Source: Novosphingobium sp.
Lineage (GTDB): Bacteria; Pseudomonadota; Alphaproteobacteria; Sphingomonadales; Sphingomonadaceae
Length of the DNA: 64,000 nucleotides
Assembly (NCBI RefSeq): GCF_027486195.1
Contig: NZ_JAIXPP010000059.1
Span: 78,653-142,652, forward strand
Direction of reading: 5' to 3'
Positions 46,059 through 52,890 of this stretch are shown here, piece by piece. Positions within the stretch are counted from its first letter, which is position 1. Each line of letters begins with the position of its first letter. The notes below the pieces were generated by a model that saw only the letters and a list, made by a program, of their open reading frames with translations, did no database searches and had not been told where the DNA came from. The position numbers and the translations under genes were made by a program.

Positions 46059-46340
46059 ATGGTCGAGGCACGGTGGAACGGCGCGGTGATTGCGCGCAGC
46101 GACGATACGGTGGTGGTTGAGGGCAACCACTATTTTCCGCTTGAGGCGGTAGACGCGGCGGTGCTGAAGCCCAGCGCGACGACGAGCATGTGCCCGTGGA
46201 AGGGGACGGCGCAATACTATTCGCTGGTGGTGGACGGCGCGGAGAACCGTGACGCGGCGTGGTATTATGCCGAGCCGAAGGACAAGGCCGCGCAGATCAA
46301 GGGGCGGGTGGCGTTCTGGAAGGGTGTGACGGTGGGGTAG
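46059..46340 (+). CDS. DUF427-family protein
   Basis: 93 aa, one DUF427 domain: ARWNGAVIARSDDTVVVEGNHYFP (two pieces), the strongly conserved TSMCPWKGTAQYYSL and AAWYYAEPKDKA. The Cys-Pro-Trp-Lys-Gly motif suggests a catalytic or cofactor-binding site, but no function is established. An AAGGAG ribosome site lies 7 bp upstream. Followed by a long palindromic repeat. Confidence 0.92.
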   Translation: MVEARWNGAVIARSDDTVVVEGNHYFPLEAVDAAVLKPSATTSMCPWKGTAQYYSLVVDGAENRDAAWYYAEPKDKAAQIKGRVAFWKGVTVG

Positions 46341-46346
46341 GAGGAA

Positions 46347-46502
46347 AGAACCCCTCCGCCTTCGCTTCGCTCAGGCACCTCCCCATTTGTGCCTGCGGCA
46401 AAAATGGGGAGGGAAGAAGGAGTGGCTCTTCGTGCTCCTCTCCATTTTTGCGAAGCACAAATGGGGAGGTGGCAGCCCGCAGGGCTGACGGAGGGGTTCT
46501 TC
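46347..46502. repeat. Long inverted repeat with CTCCCCATTTGT cores
   Basis: Left arm AACCCCTCCG ... CACCTCCCCATTTGT ... AAAAATGGGGAGG; right arm CCATTTTTGCGAAGCACAAATGGGGAGGTG (read in parts) ... CGGAGGGGTTCTT. The right end touches the enoyl-CoA hydratase stop. A half copy lies at 47345-47403, on the other side of that gene. Confidence 0.85.
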
Positions 46503-47277
46503 AGCGCCAGACCGGCGCGCGCTTCTCCAGAAACGCTTCGATCCCCTCCGCCGTGTTCTCGTCCATCATGTTCTGCGCCATGACTTCTGCGGCGAGCGCG
46601 TAGGCCTCTGCGCGGTGGACTTCGCGCTGTGCGTAGAACAGGGCCTTGCCGCGGCGGATCGCATCGGGGCTCTTGGCGGCGATGGTCTGGGCGAGGGTGT
46701 CGATCTCGGCATCGAGCTTGTCAGCCGGGACGGCGTGATTGATGAGGCCCCAGCTTTCGGCGGTCTGTGCACTGATGAATTCGCCGGTGACCAGCATTTC
46801 GAACGCGGGCTTGGCGGGGACATTGCGGGTGAGCGCGACCGCGGGGGTCGAGCAGAACAGGCCGACATTGATGCCTGAGACAGCAAAGCGCGCGTCCTGG
46901 CTGGCGATGGCAAGATCGCAGGCGCCCACGAGCTGGCAGCCGGCGGCGGTGGCGATACCGTGGACGCGGGCGATGACGGGGACGGGCAGCGCGACGATGG
47001 CTTCCATGACCTCGGCGCAGGCGGCGAACAGCGTGCGGTAATAGTCGAGGCGCCGCTGGCCGTGCATCTGGCGCAGGTCATGCCCGGCGCAAAACGCCTT
47101 GCCGGCGCCCGAAAGCACGACGCAGCTGATCGAGGTGTCGCTCGCGAGGCTGGTCAGTTCTGCTTTCAGGGCGGCGAGGAGGTCCTCGCTCAGCGCGTTG
47201 TACTGGTTCGGTCGGTTAAGGGTTAGATCGACGCGGGTGCCAGTGCGGCGGACCTCGAGGATTTCGTTGTCGGACAT
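46501..47277 (-). CDS. Enoyl-CoA hydratase/isomerase family protein
   Basis: 258 aa crotonase fold. Seen: LTLNRPNQYNALSEDLLAAL, oxyanion-hole strand VVLSGAGKAFCAGHDLRQM (near residue 54-72), VIARVHGIATAAGCQLVGACDLAIAS, FAVSGINVGLFCSTPAVALTR. The catalytic Glu positions of true hydratases are not clear, so an isomerase/other crotonase is possible. It closes with EGIEAFLEKRAPVWR, typical. Flanked by two related repeats. Confidence 0.92.
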   Translation of the reverse strand: MSDNEILEVRRTGTRVDLTLNRPNQYNALSEDLLAALKAELTSLASDTSISCVVLSGAGKAFCAGHDLRQMHGQRRLDYYRTLFAACAEVMEAIVALPVPVIARVHGIATAAGCQLVGACDLAIASQDARFAVSGINVGLFCSTPAVALTRNVPAKPAFEMLVTGEFISAQTAESWGLINHAVPADKLDAEIDTLAQTIAAKSPDAIRRGKALFYAQREVHRAEAYALAAEVMAQNMMDENTAEGIEAFLEKRAPVWR

Positions 47278-47344
47278 GGGCGGCGACCTCTCCTGTTTTG
47301 CGGCAGCTTACGCCTGTGGAGGCGGGGATCAAGTCCGTCGAAAT

Positions 47345-47403
47345 ACCCCTCCGTCAGCCCTGCTGGCTGCCATCTCCCCATTTGCACTGCGTGAAAATGG
47401 GGA
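47345..47403. repeat. Half copy of the CTCCCCATTTG repeat
   Basis: ACCCCTCCGTCAGCCCTGCT ... CATCTCCCCATTTG ... AAAATGGGGAGG, near-identical to the reverse complement of the right arm at 46460-46502. Confidence 0.82.
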
Positions 47404-47415
47404 GGATCAGAGGTG

Positions 47416-48597
47416 TCAGTGCTTCTTGCGCGTCAATTCCCGCATCGCGCCGTCGAGGCCTTCAAGGCTGAGGGGGAACATCGAGCCGCCGACGAGATCC
47501 TTGATCATCTTGGTCGACTGCGAATAGTTCCACTGCTTTTCGGGCACGGGATTGAGCCACACGGTGGCCGGGTAGGTCTGCGCGACGCGGTGGAGCCAGA
47601 TGGCGCCGGCCTCCTCGTTGAAATGCTCTACCGAGCCGCCGGGGTGGCTGATCTCGTAAGGGCTCATCGCCGCATCGCCGACGAACACGATCTTGTAGTC
47701 GTGGCCGTACTTGTGGAGGATGTCCCAGGTGTTCGTGCGCTCGGACCAGCGGCGCTTGTTGTCCTTCCAGACGCCTTCGTAGAGGCAGTTGTGGAAATAG
47801 AAGAACTCCATGTTCTTGAATTCGGCGGTGGCGGCGCTGAACAGTTCCTCCACCAGCTTGATAAACGGGTCCATCGAGCCGCCGACATCGAGGAACAAGA
47901 GCAGTTTGACCGCATTGCGCCGTTCGGGGCGCATGCGGATATCGAGCCAGCCTTGCTTGGCGGTGCCTTCGATCGTGCCGGGCAGATCAAGCTCATCGGC
48001 ATGGCCCTCGCGCGCGAAGCGGCGCAGGCGGCGCAGCGCGATCTTGATGTTGCGGGTGCCGAGTTCCTTGGTGTTATCAAGATTGGCAAACTCGCGCTTT
48101 TCCCAGACCTTGATCGCGCGGCCGTGCTTGCCCTCGCCGCCGATGCGCACGCCTTCGGGGTTGTAGCCGCCGTGGCCGAAGGGGCTGGTGCCGCCGGTGC
48201 CGATCCACTTGCTGCCGCCCTCGTGGCGCTCTTTCTGTTCTTCGAGCCGCTTCTTGAGCGTCTCCATGATCTCGTCCCACGAGCCGAGCGCCTTGATCTT
48301 CTCCATTTCCTCTTCGCTGAGGAACTTTTCGGCGACGGCGCGCAGCCAGTCTTCCGGAATGTCGACCGGACGCTGGCCATAATCGGTGAGGAGGCCCTTG
48401 AAGACCTTGTTGAACACCTGATCGAACCGGTCGAGCAGGCCCTCGTCCTTCACGAAGGTGGCGCGGGAGAGGTAGTAGAAGGCCTCGGGCGTCTGCTCGA
48501 TCACATCCTTGTCGAGCGCTTCGAGCAGGACGAGGTGTTCCTTGAAGCTGGCCTTGATGCCAGCTGCGCGCAGCTCGTCGATGAAGTTGAAGAACAT
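47416..48597 (-). CDS. VWA-domain protein (CoxE/YehP-like)
   Basis: 393 aa. N-terminal helical part (FFNFIDELRAAGIKASFKEH), a charged linker, then a von Willebrand A domain with a MIDAS-like DVGGSMD near residue 235 and FVGDAAMSPYEI. CoxE-type VWA proteins work with MoxR ATPases as chaperone pairs for metalloenzyme maturation. Its natural partner, moxR, is 1.9 kb away on the same strand, separated by GFA/GST genes, and the two share an upstream palindrome. Target enzyme not in the window. Confidence 0.9.
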   Translation of the reverse strand: MFFNFIDELRAAGIKASFKEHLVLLEALDKDVIEQTPEAFYYLSRATFVKDEGLLDRFDQVFNKVFKGLLTDYGQRPVDIPEDWLRAVAEKFLSEEEMEKIKALGSWDEIMETLKKRLEEQKERHEGGSKWIGTGGTSPFGHGGYNPEGVRIGGEGKHGRAIKVWEKREFANLDNTKELGTRNIKIALRRLRRFAREGHADELDLPGTIEGTAKQGWLDIRMRPERRNAVKLLLFLDVGGSMDPFIKLVEELFSAATAEFKNMEFFYFHNCLYEGVWKDNKRRWSERTNTWDILHKYGHDYKIVFVGDAAMSPYEISHPGGSVEHFNEEAGAIWLHRVAQTYPATVWLNPVPEKQWNYSQSTKMIKDLVGGSMFPLSLEGLDGAMRELTRKKH

Positions 48598-48615
48598 GTT
48601 GGCCTCGCTCGCGTC

Positions 48616-48631
48616 TTAACCGGGTGATTAA
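48616..48631. promoter_or_regulatory. TTAACCG-type palindrome before coxE-like gene
   Basis: TTAACCGGGTGATTAA, 19 bp before the start codon, two mismatches from perfect symmetry. The moxR upstream region has TTAACCGAGCGGTTAG; the shared frame is GTCTTAACCGRGYGRTTA. Confidence 0.5.
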
Positions 48632-48656
48632 GGCGAATGCGGGGCTTGGGCAAGCG

Positions 48657-49082
48657 CTACGAAGAGGTTGGCGGCGGGGGCGGTTGCTTTGCATGTCGTT
48701 CGACGCCCGCGGGGAACACGGCCCAGGCGGGGGCGTCGTCGGTCCAGATCACCATCTGCGGGGTGAGATCGTGCGGCGGCTGGATGAAGCCGACGCGCAT
48801 GGTGCGGAACTGCGGGCGGGCGGAGACTTGCGCCATCACCGGGGTGCCGCAGGCGGGGCAGAAGGATTGGGTGAGGGTGTTGCCGCTGGCGGCGGTGTAG
48901 GCGTGGGTGGCGAGTTGGCCGGTGATCGTTACGTCGGTGGTCAGGAACATGGCATTGGTGCTGTGCGATCCGCCGGCGAGCTGCTGGCACTGGCGGCACC
49001 AGCACTGGCGCACCGCGATGGGCGCTTCAGCGGCGATTGCGGCGGTGACGGCTCCGCAGGCGCAGGTTCCGGTGTAGGCCAT
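48657..49082 (-). CDS. GFA-family protein (1)
   Basis: 141 aa, glutathione-dependent formaldehyde-activating (GFA/CENP-V) fold. Zinc-ligand Cys pairs: GTCACGAV, CWCRQCQ and SFCPACGTPV. Known members of the family are often thiol-adduct enzymes, but most are uncharacterised. The start MAYTGTCACG gives the standard N-terminus. Divergent from a GST gene, with a palindrome between. A second, different GFA gene lies 1 kb away. Confidence 0.92.
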   Translation of the reverse strand: MAYTGTCACGAVTAAIAAEAPIAVRQCWCRQCQQLAGGSHSTNAMFLTTDVTITGQLATHAYTAASGNTLTQSFCPACGTPVMAQVSARPQFRTMRVGFIQPPHDLTPQMVIWTDDAPAWAVFPAGVERHAKQPPPPPTSS

Positions 49083-49116
49083 GGCAAGTCCCTCACTTTT
49101 GGGCCAAGATTCAGGA

Positions 49117-49135
49117 TTGTTAGTCGTACTTACAA
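49117..49135. promoter_or_regulatory. Palindromic operator between GFA and GST genes
   Basis: TTGTTAGTCGTACTTACAA fits TTGT-N-AGT-CGT-ACT-N-ACAA. It lies midway in the 92-bp divergent gap, like a TetR-family operator serving both genes. Confidence 0.5.
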
Positions 49136-49174
49136 TTTGTAGGCTGCGGGCAACCGGAGAGGACGACCACAACC

Positions 49175-49915
49175 ATGCTCAAGCTCTACAGTTTCGGACC
49201 TGCCGCCAACTCGCTGAAGCCGCTGCTCACCTTGTATGAGAAGGGCCTGGTGTTCGAGAAGAACCGGCTCGATCCGGCAAAGTTTGAACACCATACCGAC
49301 TGGTTCAAGGCGATCAACCCGCGGGGCCAGGTGCCTGCACTGGTCGATGGGGCGCATGTGATCACCGAGAGCACGGTCATTTGCGAGTATCTGGAGGACG
49401 AATATCCGACCGAGGTTTCGCTACGGCCCGCGACGTCGGCGGGCAAGGCCGCGATGCGGGTGTGGACCAAGTGGGTGGACGAGTACTTCTGCTGGTGCGT
49501 CTCGACCATCGGCTGGCACCGCTATGTGGGGAATATGGTGAAGGGCCTCTCGGACGCCGAGTTCGAGGAGAAGGTGGCCGCGATCCCGGTGGTGGAGCAG
49601 CAAGTGAAGTGGCGCCGCGCGCGCGAGGGCTTCCCGCAGGACATGCTGGATGAGGAAATGCGCAAGATCGGCTATTCGGTGGAGCGGCTGGACGCGCATT
49701 TGCGGGAGCACGAGTGGCTGGTGCCGGGGCAGTATACGCTGGCGGATATCTGCAATTTCGCGATCGCAAACGGGATGCAGCACGGTTTTCCGGAATTCGT
49801 CAGCGCGGAGAAGACGCCGGGGTTGGTGCGCTGGATCGAGCAGATCAAGGCGCGCCCGGCGGTGCAGCGGATGTATGCCGAAGTGGAGCTGGAGCAGCTC
49901 GGGCCTCGGGAGTGA
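49175..49915 (+). CDS. Glutathione S-transferase family protein
   Basis: 246 aa. Thioredoxin-like N-domain (MLKLYSFGPAANSLKPLLTL, NPRGQVPALVDG, VITESTVICEYLED with the glutathione gamma-Glu binding ES) and an all-helical C-domain (QVKWRRAREGFPQD, PGQYTLADICNFAI). It falls in the large bacterial GST group related to beta/zeta-like enzymes; substrate unknown. A GGAGAGG ribosome site precedes the start. Paired with GFA on the other strand. Confidence 0.92.
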   Translation: MLKLYSFGPAANSLKPLLTLYEKGLVFEKNRLDPAKFEHHTDWFKAINPRGQVPALVDGAHVITESTVICEYLEDEYPTEVSLRPATSAGKAAMRVWTKWVDEYFCWCVSTIGWHRYVGNMVKGLSDAEFEEKVAAIPVVEQQVKWRRAREGFPQDMLDEEMRKIGYSVERLDAHLREHEWLVPGQYTLADICNFAIANGMQHGFPEFVSAEKTPGLVRWIEQIKARPAVQRMYAEVELEQLGPRE

Positions 49916-49936
49916 GCTTGGATTTCAGTGCTCTCT

Positions 49937-50049
49937 TCCTTTCAGGGGAGAGATACGAAGGCTTGGCGCGAAGTGCCTAGCCGAAGTTGAGAGGGGGTTG
50001 GCGCTGGGGTTGTTCCCCTCTCCCAACCCTCTCCCCTGAAGGGGAGATG
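49937..50049. repeat. Palindromic repeat CTTTCAGGGGAGAG ... CTCTCCCCTGAA
   Basis: Outer arms CTTTCAGGGGAGAG and CTCTCCCCTGAAGG pair; inner arms GAGAGGGGGTTGG and CCAACCCTCTC-like sequence pair too. It lies between the convergent GST and second GFA genes. Confidence 0.8.
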
Positions 50050-50053
50050 GCTT

Positions 50054-50467
50054 TCAGACTGGCGGCGGGCCCTTCGGGTGCCGGGTGAAGTGATCGGGGA
50101 TCGGCGCCCAGCTGGGGGCGCTTTCCGTCCAGATTGCAGCCGTGGGCGCGCAGAGTTCCGGATCATCGAGCGTGCCCGCCCGCACGCGCATCGGCAGGCC
50201 CTTCGGCGTGACGGTGCGGCTGTAAATCTGCGCGCCGCAGACCTTGCAGAAGCCGCGCTCCACGGTGTTGCCGCTGTCCGCGATCATCGTGAACAGGCCA
50301 AGATCGCCGGTGATCGCAACCGCTTCCTCCGGAAACAGCACGTTGACCGTGGCCGAGCCGCTGGCAATGCGTTGGCAATCGCGGCACCAGCACATGCGCG
50401 CGCCGACGGGCTCTGCGGCGATGATATAGCGCACCGCGCCGCAGAGGCATCCGCCTGAGTGTGGCAT
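50054..50467 (-). CDS. GFA-family protein (2)
   Basis: 137 aa, same GFA fold as the first copy but divergent: GGCLCGAVRYI, CWCRDCQRIASG, RGFCKVCGAQIYSR. It is the second gene of a moxR-GFA pair; its ATG overlaps the moxR stop by one base, so it is translated with the MoxR ATPase. The pairing may mean a shared substrate class but that is inference. Confidence 0.92.
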   Translation of the reverse strand: MPHSGGCLCGAVRYIIAAEPVGARMCWCRDCQRIASGSATVNVLFPEEAVAITGDLGLFTMIADSGNTVERGFCKVCGAQIYSRTVTPKGLPMRVRAGTLDDPELCAPTAAIWTESAPSWAPIPDHFTRHPKGPPPV

Positions 50468-51312
50468 CAGTTCGACGGCCGCCGCGCCATGAAGGCAAGC
50501 CGTTCGAACAACATCACATCCTGCTCGTTCTTGAGCAGCGCGCCGTGCAGCGGCGGGATCGCCTTGGTGGGGTCGCGGTTCTGGAGGACGTCGAGCGGCA
50601 TGTCCTCGTTGAGGAGGAGCTTGAGCCAGTCGAGCAGTTCGGACGTGCTGGGCTTCTTCTTGAGGCCGGGGACTTCGCGCACTTCATAGAAGATATCCAT
50701 CGCCTTGCTGACGAGGGTCTTCTGGATGTTCGGGAAGTGGACGTCGATGATCGACTGCATCGTCGCCCGGTCGGGGAACTTGATGTAGTGGAAGAAGCAG
50801 CGGCGCAGGAACGCGTCGGGCAGTTCCTTCTCGTTGTTCGAGGTGATCACGACGATCGGGCGCTCCTTGGCGGCAATCGTCTCGTGCGTTTCGTAGACGT
50901 CGAAGCTCATCCGGTCGAGCTCCTGCAGGAGATCGTTCGGAAACTCGATATCCGCCTTGTCGATCTCGTCGATCAGGAGGACGGGGAGCTGCGGCGAGGT
51001 GAAGGCTTCCCACAGCTTGCCGCGGCGGATGTAGTTCGAAATCTCGTGCACGCGCGGATCGCCGAGCTGGCCATCGCGCAGGCGGGCGACTGCGTCGTAT
51101 TCATAGAGACCCTGCTGCGCCTTGGTGGTGGACTTGATGTTCCACTCGATCAGCGGCGCGCCAACGGCCTTGGCGATTTCGTGCGCGAGGACGGTCTTGC
51201 CGGTGCCGGGCTCACCCTTCACCAGCAGGGGGCGGCGCAGCAGCACCGCGGCGTTAACTGCCACCTTGAGATCATCGGTGGCGACGTAATTGCTGGTGCC
51301 TTCGAAGCGCAT
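50467..51312 (-). CDS. MoxR-family AAA+ ATPase
   Basis: 281 aa. Walker A LLVKGEPGTGKTVLAHE (near residues 31-47), Walker B VLLIDEIDKADIEFP (near 110), sensor 1 VITSNNEKELPDAFLRRC, arginine finger in the same helix. MoxR ATPases partner VWA proteins to insert metals or release inhibitors; the CoxE-like protein at 47416-48597 is the likely partner. A TTAACCG palindrome lies 41 bp upstream. Confidence 0.94.
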   Translation of the reverse strand: MRFEGTSNYVATDDLKVAVNAAVLLRRPLLVKGEPGTGKTVLAHEIAKAVGAPLIEWNIKSTTKAQQGLYEYDAVARLRDGQLGDPRVHEISNYIRRGKLWEAFTSPQLPVLLIDEIDKADIEFPNDLLQELDRMSFDVYETHETIAAKERPIVVITSNNEKELPDAFLRRCFFHYIKFPDRATMQSIIDVHFPNIQKTLVSKAMDIFYEVREVPGLKKKPSTSELLDWLKLLLNEDMPLDVLQNRDPTKAIPPLHGALLKNEQDVMLFERLAFMARRPSN

Positions 51313-51352
51313 GTCCTGTCCCTGTATGGCGTCAAGTTGTTGGGTACGGTCT

Positions 51353-51366
51353 TAACCGAGCGGTTA
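51353..51366. promoter_or_regulatory. TTAACCG-type palindrome before moxR
   Basis: TAACCGAGCGGTTA, perfect 6-bp arms around AG. Related to the site before the coxE-like gene. Confidence 0.5.
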
Positions 51367-51426
51367 GATCGTAGGGGCCTCGCGCAGTGCAGGCAAGAGC
51401 TTCAATGGTGAGCGGGCGCGCCCCTC

Positions 51427-51831
51427 TCAATTCGGACTGCGGCACTTGCCCGTGGTAGTGCGTTCGATGGTGCCATCATCATCGTAGCGGATCTGCATGG
51501 TAAGCCCGTCGCTCGCCAGCCAGCGTATCCTTGCGCCGTACCAATTCCCGTCCTTCCACTGGCATTCGATCGCGCCGCCCACACGCCAGTCGAACGCACG
51601 CACTTCGTCGCTGATCCGGGTTTCGCGGGTCCCATCGTCGAACTGGATTGTCAGCGAGGAGCCGCTTTTGCCCCCGACCACACCGGGAAAGGTCTGCGTG
51701 CTGTCGCGCCAGGGGGCAAGCACCCAATCGCCGACATCGTGCGCCAGTACCGGCGCGGCAGGGGCGAGGGAGCAGAGGGCAAGGGCTAGGGCCGCTGGCA
51801 GCAGCCGGCGCAGTGGCACGTGATCAGACAT
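51427..51831 (-). CDS. Exported protein with two Tudor/agenet-like repeats
   Basis: 134 aa; start MSDHVPLRRLLPAALAL chosen for its signal peptide (cut after VLA). The mature part has two similar halves, VGDWVLAPWRDSTQTFPGVV and VGGAIECQWKDGNWYGARI, each followed by TIQFDDGTRET or QIRYDDDGTIERT. This W-x(n)-G-x-V-x(n)-DDG pattern is that of small Tudor/agenet-like barrels (binding modules). A single Cys in each half-tail (GAIECQW, GKCRSPN) could pair. Unknown function. Confidence 0.75.
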   Translation of the reverse strand: MSDHVPLRRLLPAALALALCSLAPAAPVLAHDVGDWVLAPWRDSTQTFPGVVGGKSGSSLTIQFDDGTRETRISDEVRAFDWRVGGAIECQWKDGNWYGARIRWLASDGLTMQIRYDDDGTIERTTTGKCRSPN

Positions 51832-52038
51832 CGGTTTCCCCCCCAAGTGAACCACCGGTGGCACCCTCGCACGGACTGCGATGCGGCCCATCAGTGAAAC
51901 TACGTAAGGTTATGGCACTAGATGGCGCTACGCAACTGCCGTTGCTGATCGCACGTGGCGGTCTGACCGGCTTGTCGCGACATACTGATACAGTGCAGGG
52001 CGTTGCCGCACCGGCATCGCACGTGTAGGCGAAGCGCC

Positions 52039-52824
52039 ATGCCGTCCGTTCCAGCTGCCAGCGCCGCGCGCTACGCTCCGTCGCGCCGCGACCGGGTTGT
52101 ATCTTTCGTGCTGGCGGTGGTGACCGGGTGCTTCCTGATTGCCGTGCTGGTGTTGATGACCGGCGTTGTCGGTGGCGGCGGCCCGGAGGGCGGGCAACTG
52201 GTCGCGATCAGTATTGCGCCGCCTTCTGCCGAAAAGGAAAAGCAGAAAGCCGCGCCCAAGCAGGACGTTAAGCAGGAGCAGGTGCAGACGGTGACGACCC
52301 CGCCGCCCAAGCTGCCGCCCCGCGTCGAAATCCCCAGCAAGAATCAGGTCGAATGGCCGCCGGGCTTCATCAAGCTGAGCCGTGAGGACCTTGCCAAGGC
52401 GGATATCAGCCGGATCAAGCCTGCTGGTGGCGGCGGTTCGACCGGAGCTTCGGCCGGCGGGGGCGGCAATGCCGAAGGCACCGGCGACGGCCCCGGCGGC
52501 GCGCGGGTCTACAATGCGGAATGGTATCGCGAGCCGACGCGGGCGGAAATGTCGCCCTACATGAGCGCGGCGCGCGGCGGCGGGGCTGGCGATTGGGCGA
52601 TGATCATCTGCCGCACGGTCGAGCGGTTCCATGTCGAGGATTGCCGCGAGGTGGATGAAAGTCCGCGCGGATCAGGGCTTGCCCGCGCGCTGCGGCAGGC
52701 GGCTTGGCAGTTTCTGGTGCGGCCGCCGCGCGTTGACGGCAAACCGCAGCTGGGCACCTGGGTGCGCATCCGTTTCGATTTCAAGGCAGCCAAGGCACCG
52801 GATGGTGCGGCCGACCAGGACTGA
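52039..52824 (+). CDS. TonB-like protein
   Basis: 261 aa. N-terminal membrane helix (VVSFVLAVVTGCFLIAVLVL near residues 22-41), Lys/Pro-rich spacer (KEKQKAAPKQDVKQEQ), Gly-rich stretch (GGGGSTGASAGGGG), and a C-terminal domain ending WVRIRFDFKAAKAP with WQFLVRPPRVDGKPQLG, which matches the beta-strand pattern of TonB C-terminal domains. It is not accompanied by ExbB/ExbD here, so it may borrow a motor. Start MPSVPAAS chosen to put the helix near the N-terminus. Confidence 0.75.
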   Translation: MPSVPAASAARYAPSRRDRVVSFVLAVVTGCFLIAVLVLMTGVVGGGGPEGGQLVAISIAPPSAEKEKQKAAPKQDVKQEQVQTVTTPPPKLPPRVEIPSKNQVEWPPGFIKLSREDLAKADISRIKPAGGGGSTGASAGGGGNAEGTGDGPGGARVYNAEWYREPTRAEMSPYMSAARGGGAGDWAMIICRTVERFHVEDCREVDESPRGSGLARALRQAAWQFLVRPPRVDGKPQLGTWVRIRFDFKAAKAPDGAADQD

Positions 52825-52836
52825 ACCTGGCCGGCC

Positions 52837-52869
52837 TGGGCCCACGCCTTCGCACAAGGCATAGGCCCA
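52837..52869. terminator. Hairpin between TonB-like gene and chemoreceptor gene
   Basis: Nested stems TGGGCC/GGCCCA and GCCTT/AAGGC with loop CGCAC. The genes converge here. Confidence 0.7.
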
Positions 52870-52890
52870 ATTTGGGACCCAATCGGGCAA

